The notes under the pieces: generated by a model
Seen by the model: the letters and a program-made list of their open reading frames with translations, nothing else
What the model was told of the DNA's origin: nothing
The model's database searches: none
Shown: in pieces, positions 55,291-64,000 of the stretch
Layout: each line of letters begins with the position of its first letter
Position numbering within the stretch: the stretch's first letter is position 1
NCBI GenBank assembly: GCA_001574975.1
Contig: KQ965801.1
Location: 167,360-231,359, forward strand
Direction: 5' to 3'
DNA length: 64,000 nucleotides
DNA from: Gonapodya prolifera JEL478
Taxonomy: Eukaryota; Monoblepharomycota; Monoblepharidomycetes; Monoblepharidales; Gonapodyaceae
Position numbers and translations under genes: made by a program

Positions 55291-56463
55291 ATGGAAACAG
55301 ATACAGCTGAGGATGGCGCGTCACTTGCTGTCCGTATATCAGCTGTTCTCAGCCTCTTGATGGTCTCGGCGCCACCCTCATGCCGGAGTCTCACTTTGGA
55401 ACCACTGGACATGGAATTGTTGACTGATGCCGATTATTTTTATCATTTCCGGTATGGATCAATGCTCTGTGAGAGTTATTCTGTTCATCTAACTTGTTAT
55501 GTGGCAGATTCAGTCGGGTGTGATGTGGACCGCCTTTGCGCTGCCCTCCACATCTCTGATATTGTCACAACCACCAATTGCCTCAAGATTCCCGGAACAA
55601 CAGCACTGTGCATGCTCCTCATGTGCCTATTGTACCCTGGGCGTCTTGGGTACATCGCAATCTTCTTTGGAAGGGACCGCTCGCAAGTTTCGTGGATTGT
55701 CTACGAGACGGCAATTGGAATTGCGGAGCGATTTGGACACATTATGGCATGGGGTGATCAGTTATTGACGCCGGAGTATCTTGAGCGGTGTTGTGCGGCC
55801 GTTCATGCTGCCGGCGCACCACTCCAGACTATTTTCAGATTCATTGATGGCACTGTGCGCCCCATCGTGCGTCCAATTTGTTATCAGGACCTTTGGTACA
55901 ATGGATGGAAGCAAACGCACACTATGAAGTACCAAGGGGTGCTGATTGCGGACGGAATCATGCAGATTTCAGGGCTGTACAATGGGAAACGGCATGATGC
56001 GCAGATATTTTGGGAGAGTGGCCTGTTGGAAACACTTCTAAATCATGGTGAGTGATATTTTATCATGAATTGCAGTGCTTGTATTCCAATATGCACTGCA
56101 GCACATCTCCCAGAAAGTTGGCGCATCCAATTGTATGGGGACCCCGCCTACGGCCGGAACCCCTTTAAAATTGCCCCGTTTTGCTCTGCAAGGATTATGG
56201 CCATTCAGGCAATTCATAATGCAGACATGAGTGCTGTAAGGATTGCTATTGAGTGGTGTTTTGGGAAGGTTTTGGCTTTGTTTGCATGGGTTGGCTTTAA
56301 AAAGAACCAGAAGCTGCTCTTGCAGCCTCTAGGACTTTATTATAAGGTTGCAGTGCTGCTTACAAACTGCCATACATGTCTTCATGGTAGTCAGGTGGTG
56401 GACCTTTTCAGAGTTGATCCACTGCCGCTTGAAACCTACCTACGCATAGCAAATCAGCAGTAA
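55291..56463 (+). CDS. H3 PIF/Harbinger transposase
   Basis: Exon 1 (55291-56050) and exon 2 (from about 56065 to 56463) encode an almost whole transposase of about 385 aa. The N-terminal helix-turn-helix (TTTNCLKIPGTTALCMLL, RDRSQVSWIVYETAIGI) is followed by the nuclease: FIDGTVRPIVRP (Asp), GLYNGKRHDAQ, LYGDPAYGRN (Asp), IEWCFGKVLALFAW (Glu) and NCHTCLHGSQVVDL. The first 55 residues, TEDGAS to DADYFYHF, are as in H2. An ATG 5' of 55291 is possible. It is the best preserved transposase of the three. Confidence 0.85.
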
Positions 56464-56516
56464 AGTTATTTTGATGTAATTAAATAGGATTTGTTTATAC
56501 AAACTAAGACCAAATG

Positions 56517-57535
56517 TCATTTGCGTCCATCTGCAACTAGTTTAGTTAATAGTGCTACTATTGCTTCATCTTTCCTCCGCACAGTGTCCTTGTCCTTCTC
56601 TTCACGTTCGAAACGGTCCTGTTCCAGTTGCGCCTTCATCCATTCCACTTCCAGGAACTCCTTCCAAAGTCTACATCCTCCTCTGAAAATTGATCCGCAT
56701 TTGTCCCTCTTTGGCTCTCTGCATCCGTTAAACCCTTCAATATGTCCATTACCTGGCTTTCGCCTATGTCCACCATCCTTGGCACTGCTTGGCCGGGATG
56801 GGGGTTGTCGCACTTGAGCTCTCCCCGTCTGATTCCGCCCCGTCCGTAGGTATCCTTTGACGCCTCTGCGTCCTGCACCTCTCCAATGATTGAGAGAGGA
56901 GGTCTGTCCAAGTGATTTGAAGAATCCATGAAGTGTTCAGTCAAATCAATCAAAAATTGGAATGTCACCTGATTCACTCACCTTGAACATACTGCTCATC
57001 CCGTTCCAATGCCTCCCGCCCATGTTTCTAATCCACTTTCTTGTTCTCTTTGTCCTGATACTGCATGTATGCCAATCACGCAGTTAGTTTGCATACGATT
57101 CCCAAATCCCGCAAACCCGAACACTCACCACGTCAAATCACCCTCCAGTAATTGCTGCACCTCTGTAACATCTTTATCCACCCCTGCCAGCCTCTTGTGT
57201 TTCTCACAGTCCTCTTTTACCCATGTCAGTGCCCGATTCAGGGCAGTGTCAATGGGTTTCTACTTGACCCCCACCCATTCCACCCCAACAGCCTCCAAGT
57301 TTGCCACAATCCTCGTCTGCTTTTCCTTGATTGTCTCCTGCGTTCCTTTCCAGTACAGCGTGACGGCAATTGCTTCTGTATGCAAATCGCGCCACATTCC
57401 AGTTGGTTCCCTGACTTTCCCTATTAGCTTCCGAAACTGCGCGACACGGCCAGCACCAGCTGGTGTATTCGTAACATCTGTATTAAAAGCATGTATTCGA
57501 ACAGATTCCGCTTTAAAAAATGGTGAATCGGCCAC
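56517..57535 (-). pseudogene. H3 accessory protein (transposase partner), degenerate
   Basis: On the minus strand this repeats the H2 partner: VAQFRKLIGKVREPTGMWRD, YWKGTQETIKEKQTRIVAN, then a stop in place of Trp in VK-KPIDTAL (near 57260), and the exons around 56977-56636 and 56813-56517 with the EWMKAQLEQDRFEREEKD coiled coil and TKLVADGRK end. The stop and a frame change near 56680 suggest it no longer makes a full protein. Confidence 0.6.
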
Positions 57536-57734
57536 AAATCATTGCATCAACACATTGGGGCAAGCGGTCCTCTGTACACGCCTGGATTCCCTATCCCGTG
57601 CTGAGCCAGCACGCCCTGTCCTTGCTCAAATGGGTTCTGACCAGCTCCTGGTGGAAATTGGGAGGGCAGTTCGACGAAAGGGATTTGAAATCAGCCGCAA
57701 TGGCAGTGTCAACACAGCGACGAGGGAGAGGTAA
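57520..57734 (+). CDS. Small third ORF of H3
   Basis: Same small basic protein as in H2 (MVNRPQIIASTHWGKRSSV start, EIGRAVRRKGFEISRNGSVN end), with one frame change near 57655 between the two halves. Its presence in two elements that differ elsewhere supports it as a real element gene. Family unknown. Confidence 0.5.
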
Positions 57735-58039
57735 AACTTCACACGGGACGGTAGAACTGACCTCTGTAATCCATTCTCTTCGATTGCGCCGCAGATTGTG
57801 AGATTCTGCATAAAATCAACAAGAAAATTGTCGAGGATATTGAATCGCCTGTAGGGCCATCCCAGGGTATATTTTCACCGTCAAATTTACTCGGGACTGC
57901 GCCACAGAGGTTCTAGAGTAAAATTTACGGTAAATTTTGGCTTTGCGCAAACTCTCCATTGAAATTTGATTTTCCAGCACCAGAGGTTACAGGATTTTCT
58001 TTGAAATATTTTTATTTTATAGTCGGATCAAATTATAGA

Positions 58040-58447
58040 TTATGTCTGACACTTTGAGTGCTTCTGATGTTGCTTTGATAGAAACGCTCCAAAGTGAAAG
58101 TAAAATTCACAAATCTGGATGTTTTGACTTTGACCCAAGTTGTTTACTGTTGCAGTATCCCCTGAATACTCTGGGGGTGGCTCAATCTTAGGATCTTTGG
58201 CTGCACCACCCACTAATCTGGCAACAGCTGCAAGCTCTTGGCGAAGTTCTTCATTCTCCCTCTCAAGTTCCTGGACCTGAGAGCACAATGTTGGAATCAT
58301 AACCACTTGTGATTCCAATCTCCTCAAGGTGGCAAATACATTTTGAAACTCCACTCTAGACACATTGCCAGTACCAGTTAAACGCTCTAAAAATTCTCCT
58401 GAAGAAATAGGAAGGATAGGTTGGGGTGCAGGGGTATGGATGTGCAC
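58040..58447 (-). mobile_element. Gag-like N-terminal fragment of a retroelement
   Basis: The minus-strand ORF has a coiled coil (QELERENEELRQELAAV) followed by KIEPPPEYSGD, a phrase like the entry to the capsid part of fungal LTR-retroelement gag proteins. No zinc knuckle, protease or polymerase adjoins it. It is a fossil fragment; family is uncertain. Confidence 0.4.
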
Positions 58448-59151
58448 CCCATTATTGGAAGGGCAAGCTGACCAATATTACACGTTTCCAAAAAGGGCCA
58501 AAAAAGATGTGATGGAAACGTTGTAATGTTATTTTCGGAAAGTTCTAGAAACTCGGGTACATTTTATATTTGTAGAAGAAAATTTGACCAAATTTGATGA
58601 AAAATTCTTTATTCACGAGACCCCAAAACTCGAACGGAAACCTGAAATGTTACGCACAATCTTCTTTAAGTGATATTCTGCAAAAGGAAGGATGTATTTG
58701 CAATTTCAAATTTCTTTTTTGCAAGAGTCTTGCCATTGGTTTCTAGTGAGCCTTTTCTTGCAGCAGTTTCATTATCTCCAGCTTCATTTTTGCACTTAAT
58801 TTGAACTTTTCAGTTTCACTCTCAATCTTTCTCTTTTCAATCCAGGAATCATTTTGCAACTTGATTCTCGTGAGCTCAAACTCTTCATTATCTGAAAACT
58901 TTCTCCTCAATTTAAAAGTTTCTGCCTTCAAGCTTCATCAATGTATAATTGATGGCGAAATTGAACGAAAAAAACATAAACTAGATGTGAAGTTGAAAAT
59001 AAATGAAATTCTAATTGAAAAGGGGTAAATGGAACTAGTAGAATGTCTTTTGAACTAAACCTGATTTTTAGACATTGAACTATTGCTGGATTTAAATCTA
59101 TCATCTTTCTGAACTACGGTGTCCATTCATTTAAGTTTACGTCTTTCCCCT
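58448..59151. other. AT-rich stretch with coiled-coil scrap
   Basis: No gene apart from the coiled-coil scrap at 58743-58931. Composition resembles the 42-50 kb block. Confidence 0.4.
58743..58931 (-). pseudogene. Coiled-coil tail of an MSV199/GIY-YIG relic, copy 3
   Basis: The minus-strand ORF (FKLRRKFSDNEEFELTRIKL, then a KMKLEIMKLL end) is clearly related to the coiled-coil end of copy 1 at about 43990-44180 (LKRKFSKSEDFELRIKL, LKLEMM). Only this tail is recognised here. Confidence 0.5.
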
Positions 59152-59858
59152 TCAAAGTTTAAGTAATTTAACTAAAGGATGAACTAGTTTTACCACATAA
59201 CTCGATACGTTCTGACCTATTTGCCGCTGAGTGCTTCCTTTTCTTTTGTTGCCCAGCTGTGGAACCCTCCTCCAACTCTTTTTCAGCATCAGAACTATTG
59301 CTGCTGCTGTTTTCTTCATTGTTTTCCAACGTGACAGCAGAAGTGTGAGTATCCTGGCGCTTTCTTTTCTTCCAACCAGTGGCCCTTCCAACATCCACAT
59401 CATTCCCATCCTGGTCGACCAAAACCTTCGTTTTGTTTCGATTTCCCCGGGCTATAATGACTTTGTCAAGAAAAAGCACAATTTTGTGCTCGAATGACAT
59501 GGTCCCCATCTTCAAATCGACGTTCTTTGCACCAAGCACGCCACAAGTCCTGCCACGGTTCATAACCCTTGGCTGTTCCTCGTGGGCGCTCCGCAAGCTT
59601 GTGCTCAACAGCACGTCGAGCAGCAAGACGAAGATCCGCTGCGTTGACATCCGTTGCGGTGGTGTTTAAAGGTCCATCGCCACTGCAACCTCCCTCGCCC
59701 ACATCATCACGAGGTTGCAGGGGTGCCGCGACACCTCTGAGCACCTGCCTTGCTGCCGTGAGGACAAAAGAGAAGGCCGAAACGGGGGAGTTGGTTGCCA
59801 TCGCGCTGACCGGCCATCCTTGTTCCGTCAATGCCGAAAGAGACAATCCGCATGCCAA
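59152..59858 (-). mobile_element. Crypton-like tyrosine recombinase, N-terminal fragment
   Basis: The minus strand reads LAERPRGTAKGYEPWQDLWR, AWCKERRFEDGDHV and, one base out of frame, FEHKIVLFLDKVII, a pattern typical of the N-terminal DNA-binding part of fungal Crypton/GCR1-like recombinases. A charged linker with KKRKRQ and QQKKRKHS follows. The catalytic domain (Arg...His-x-x-Arg...Tyr) is absent, so this is a truncated and frameshifted copy (shift near 59510). The GC-rich 5' part contrasts with the AT-rich DNA downstream. Confidence 0.55.
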
Positions 59859-60630
59859 AGCTCACCAGTAAAGATTCTCCGGTGCTGCTCCTCTCTGTAC
59901 GACCACGATGTCGCTCTCTCCGGTCCAAAATCCTTCAAAGAACGAAAAACGTCTGATCGCGTCCCGTTTGTGATTCCTGGCGCGCAGATGGGTGATTTCG
60001 TGCCGTTAAAGGGGGGGGGAAAGCGGGCGGACGAGGGTGTCGGTGGCCCGTGACCACTCTGACGGACCTGGCACTGATTCGGGTCAGTGACAAAATTTTG
60101 TGTTAGGTTCCGAATGCAAGTGGGTATCTTGACTGTGCAGGTTGAAATACCGAAAGGTATTTTAACCGTGGGTCATGACCTGACCCAAAGACCCATCACC
60201 CACGGTCAGCAGACTGCTGAGTTTATATTCGAGTGCGTACTTTCTATCGGTGGACTTGATCATCATATCACCCACCGAGGTCCACTTGCGAACCCCCCTT
60301 ATCAATGAGTTGTCCGAGGGTCAATCGGACCTGCGAGACCTCCTTATGGCGAGTCGTGCAGGGAATCTTGTGGCTGACTCGTGGATTTGGTCACTTTGCG
60401 GACTCTTTTTCGGACAATTCGACTTCTATGGACCCAGACGATTGATGGATAGTTCTGGTGTGACTATGCGTGGCGTCACAGGCGGTTGAGGGTTGGAGTG
60501 CGGCTGGGAGACACCCGGTTGAGGAGGGAGAGGGCACTGAAGACGACGTTCTTCGGAGGCGGAAAGAGTGAGATAACCTTCTGGCTGGATTTCTTCTGAC
60601 TGGATTTCACCGTGAATCGAACACTGGAGA
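59859..60630. other. GC-richer stretch without a recognised gene
   Basis: Several short ORFs in all frames. Near 60155-60205 the phrases ccgtgggtcatgacctgac and cccatcacccacggtca form a weak inverted pair. No gene or element was recognised. Confidence 0.35.
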
Positions 60631-60631
60631 A

Positions 60632-62090
60632 GTGTTTTCGAGGAGTGATGTTGACCGATCGAGAGATTTGACGGAATCGCGGCGAGAAGTGGACGTTCAT
60701 GCACCTTCGCGCCCGTCAGTACATCGCGAGAACAGCTATGAGTCTTATGAACATGATCGCGAGCGAACTCTGCGTGATTCTGAGATGCGGCGTGCGTCCA
60801 GCGGTACAACCGGATTGGGAGTGATCGATTATGGATTTTATGCGTTTCAGTCACACTGCTTCATGCTACAACGCTATCCCTATCCGTTTTCGACGAAGCT
60901 GACCACGGACTCTGGTTTCAGGATTTCGAGATGGCATTTCGCGGTGTACCTGAGGGGCGATGTGTGCGCTCTTCATAAATTCGATCAGCGTTAATGAACC
61001 GAACATTCTGGAAAGAGTGCAAGCAATGAACGAGTACGACCAGGGCATGTGGGAGGATTTGAAGGATCGTGTGTTGTGTGAGTTTCGGAAATGGCAAAAG
61101 ACATTTCAGGAGGAGGATGAAGACTGGTGTGAGATTCTTACAAGAAGGGCAACTGCAGCAGCATTTGAGCATTGGCTGATGAGGTTGTGAAGGCGGCTAA
61201 ACAGAGGGTGGAGAGGAACCTATCAACAGAGAAGCGTGCATGATTGGAGGTTGCGAGAACACTGACAGAGCATGAACGGCATCGGTTTGGAGAACACCTG
61301 GAAAAGATGAATATTGGGGGCGTTTGTGACGTGAGTTGGGACGAGTTTAAGGATTCTGTTCGGTTTGCTTGTAGTGAGCGGCGAGGGCGAACAAAGGAAT
61401 TGGAGACAGTTCTAGCGGTTCAGGAGTACGATGAAGAGATTCTTAACGTGATACAACCGTCGCTGAGAGAGCTCAAGGAGAAGTTTCTGGCGTTATCGGC
61501 AGCACAGATGCGCACATTCAGTGAGGAGCGCGAGGGTCAGATCATCTGTGTTGGATGGCTACTATTAGCGTACCACCCAGATGCAGTGCGTTCTGTTGCT
61601 GGTGGCTTGGTCTTTTTTGCGGTGGAAAATCGAAATGGAAGGGGGAGTGACGACAGAATGGATTTTGAGCGAGCATCGGAGACTTAGATCGCCTGACGAA
61701 TCAATCCAGAGAGCACCATATCAGCATCTAAGAGGCAAGAGGATCGTTAAGATCAGGTTTCTATCATCCCAAGACGGGTTGTGGTTTGCTTTTGGTGTCA
61801 AGGGGTTGGACATGAAATACAGGTTTGCATTTCTTATGTGGACTATCGGAGGCATGGGCTTGTTCAAGAGGTGCAGATTATCAGGAAGACTCATATGTGG
61901 TACCAGGATGGAAGTCATGTTCGCAGTGCAGATTATGCGATGTGCAGCTTGCGTGAAGCGGTTGATAACTGGCTTGAGAATCACCAGCAGAGCTCGAACA
62001 TTTTTGTGTCCACCGCACCAATATGTGTGTTGTGTGACCAGAAGCTTGATGAACTTGAGCCGGTGATGATCTTCAAAGCTGACCTTTGAG
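60632..62090 (+). mobile_element. Gag-like relic with a CCHC zinc knuckle
   Basis: A series of plus-strand ORFs looks like one worn protein: an Arg/Glu/Ser-rich start, a helical middle (RVQAMNEYDQGMWEDLKDRV, CEFRKWQKTFQEEDED, LTEHERHRFGEHLEKM) and a knuckle CFWCQGVGHEIQVC at about 61784-61825, with CX2CX4HX4C spacing as in retroelement Gag. It is broken in several places. No protease or reverse transcriptase was seen after it, and no LTRs were identified. Family (Ty3-like or other) is open. Confidence 0.45.
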
Positions 62091-62640
62091 GAACCCTGGA
62101 CATTGAACGAGGAACATCGACTGTTAGCGAGTTGTCTAGTGTGGATTTTGAAGAAGAGACGAAGTTTTCGGCGATGAGATGCTGTAATCACCAGTAATGA
62201 TTGGATCACTAGTGTGGAGGAGACAGCGGAACGTCCGGCAGAAGTGGCTTGCGTTGAGAAGCTTGGAGACTCGTGGACAGGAGCTGTTGCGGAGACGAGA
62301 CGCTTGGAAGATTTGGACGTGTGCGAATCACCGACGTTTTCATTGACTTCGAGCAACCACGACTTCAAAGAGAAGCCCGCGCAGAGCAATCAATCAACAT
62401 CGCATGGCATCGTTCCTGCTGTCAGGCGAGGTGGCGTGCTTACGATTGTGATTGGAAGTGTGAGGAATGTTGGAACTTGTGAGTTGAAACACGTGAACAC
62501 TTGGGCGAGACATGGCTATTGGATTCGAGAGTGCAAGAGGATTCGAAGCTTGAGAACGATTGCATGAGACTGGATTCGACTTGGTTGGCGGATTCGGTAC
62601 ACGAAGTTTTCACTCTAGGAAGAACGTCTGGTCAGTTTCT
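62091..62640 (+). other. Stretch with an unrecognised ORF
   Basis: An ORF at 62214-62567 (117 aa) follows the gag-like relic in the same direction and shows no clear domain. It may belong to the same relic. Confidence 0.3.
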
Positions 62641-64000
62641 AAATGAGACCAAATGGTCGAGAAGGAGCTAGCAAGATGGTAAGTGTCCCAGTTACAAATT
62701 TCACCTCCCAGTCTCTCCCTCGTCGTCGTTGGGAAAATTAGTTTTGCTGGACGTAAAGCGTATTTTGATCAAACATCTCTTCGCAGAACTTCGCCATTTA
62801 TCACTTCAAACCAAAGCATCAAAGGAATTTCAAATTTTTCATTCATCATTCTTACAACTTTGATGTAGATGAATCTTGGATCCAGATTTTGGAAGAGAGG
62901 TGGGAAGTGTTTGCATTCCAGAATGGAAGAAGGATGGGCCGATTTTGTTGCGTGGTTTCTGTTTTTTGTTATTTTGGTTGTTTTTGGGTGCCCGATTCGT
63001 CTTCCGCCTTTCTCTTTCGGAGTGTGAAGAATTCACAGAGTTTGCTTTGGCGCTGGTGTAATTGGTTTGTTGCAACGACCACAAGGTTTTGCACTAGGAG
63101 AAATTTCTGGTATCTGGAGAGAAATAAAATTAGTCAACTGGACTTGGACAAAATTTTGTCCAGAAATTACTTTCGCAAACTGGTACAGAGTAGATTGGAT
63201 TGAATCAAATTTTGTGTCCCCTTACGGAATTAGAAATGACAAAAAGTACGCTTTTTGAGATTTTTATTTTGGGACTGAAATTTTTCATTTTTTTGTATCG
63301 AAAAACGAAAAATCAATTTCACTCAAACCTAGATGAAACAATTTTTTGTTTTCGGTGAACAAATATTTGAGGAAAAACGTAAATAAAAATTTTCAGTCAG
63401 CTGCTTCTCTCTTAGCTTCTTTTAGCTTCCTCTGCAAGTCCGCAATGACTAAAACTTTTGGATCCACTGTAGAAGATGTGATGAAGTTATTTCGTAAAAT
63501 TTTGACTATCAGGTACTCTTCGCATTACTTCACCATTTATCACTTTTCAAAAAAAAGCATCAAAAGCACTTCAATTTTTGTGCACATTAGTCTCACAATG
63601 CCATTGCTTCCAGGAGTAACAATTGAAGATTTCGAGATCCACATAAGAACACAAACATTGGCTGAAATAGAGGAAGTAATAGAGGAAGCAAGCTGCAGGA
63701 AGAGCTGAAGTGGAAGAGGGGTAGCGCAATGCATAAGAATTTTATCAAGTTTCTATTTACGTTTGTGACTCCCTGGATTTGTCGAGTTTAATGGTCACTT
63801 CTTTAGGGTTTCTACGTTCATTCGTTAAATTACGAGGCACCTCTTCAACAGCCCTAATGCAAATTATTGAAAAATAATGGTTCAAACCACAATGTACAGA
63901 TATTGAGCACCATCTCAAAGTTCATGTTCGTATACTATAAAGAACGCAAATTTTACCCTGGAGCGCGACGCAAATCATGTATTTGTCGACGCAACTCCAT
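62641..64000. other. AT-rich stretch with a two-copy repeat
   Basis: A segment of about 80 bases at 62785-62868 (tcgccatttatcacttcaa, agcatcaaaggaatttcaa, attcttacaactttgatg) recurs in diverged form at 63526-63600 in the same orientation. ORFs here (62876-63258, 63346-63708) are AT-rich and unrecognised. The 63708 ORF ends in an acidic helix (TLAEIEEVIEEA). Nothing else was seen to the window end. Confidence 0.35.

Larger units (their letters stand above)
55165..57956. mobile_element. PIF/Harbinger DNA transposon H3 (both ends present)
   Basis: The element runs from GAGAGTTT at 55165 to TGCGCAAACTCTC ending at 57956, about 2.8 kb. It has a plus-strand transposase, a minus-strand partner ORF and a small plus-strand ORF near the right end. 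Subterminal sequence (ctctgtggcgcagtcccga in reverse) matches the left end of H1, which fixes the boundaries. Confidence 0.85.

Overview
The window is eukaryotic nuclear DNA and looks fungal. Genes are split by short GT-AG introns of about 50-140 bases, and they include a secreted plant-type LRR protein, an HVA22/TB2-type membrane protein, NB-ARC and TPR proteins of the fungal NLR kind and a P450. An early-diverging zoosporic fungus (chytrid or monoblepharid type) fits best, because MSV199/GIY-YIG genes, PIF/Harbinger and Crypton-like elements and Sel1-kinase genes sit together; that placement is inference. Two unresolved bases (n at 120 and in the 51.9 kb transposase) show this is draft sequence.

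Region by region. 1-0.8 kb: the 3' end of a Ty1/copia element. 2.3-8.9 kb: two paralogous multi-pass membrane protein genes pointing away from a central short MetE-type methyltransferase gene, with matching intron positions. 8.9-12 kb: AT-rich spacer with an LTR relic. 12.2-19 kb: a TB2/DP1/HVA22 protein, a GPI-type LRR protein and uracil-DNA glycosylase. 19-23 kb: diverged direct repeats and fragments of an MSV199 gene. 23-28.2 kb: an MSV199 / GIY-YIG / D5-like gene cut in two by a 2.5-kb palindromic insertion with 1,130-base, almost identical arms. 28.6-37.2 kb: an intact ankyrin-TPR gene, an SDR gene and a decayed kinase-NB-ARC-TPR gene that shares the TPR block and C-terminal tail of the ankyrin gene. 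37.5-42.3 kb: a P450, a small LRR-like ORF and a second SDR. 42.3-49.9 kb: an AT-rich block with two worn MSV199/GIY-YIG copies, a previously hidden gene of about 18 mini-exons with an AT-hook, and a kinase-Sel1 pseudogene. 50.1-58 kb: three PIF/Harbinger elements, two head to head, with an LTR scrap at a recombinant junction. 58-64 kb: gag-like relics, a Crypton-like recombinase fragment and AT-rich repeats.

The ordinary host genes (methyltransferase, UNG, HVA22-like, LRR, SDRs, P450) lie in GC-richer islands; the AT-rich stretches between them hold mobile and possibly virus-derived DNA. The most interesting parts are the palindrome inside the MSV199/GIY-YIG gene, the mini-exon AT-hook gene, and the module exchange between the two TPR genes. 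Exon limits were read by eye from GT-AG sites, reading frame and paralog alignment; family names rest on recognised motifs, not on searches.
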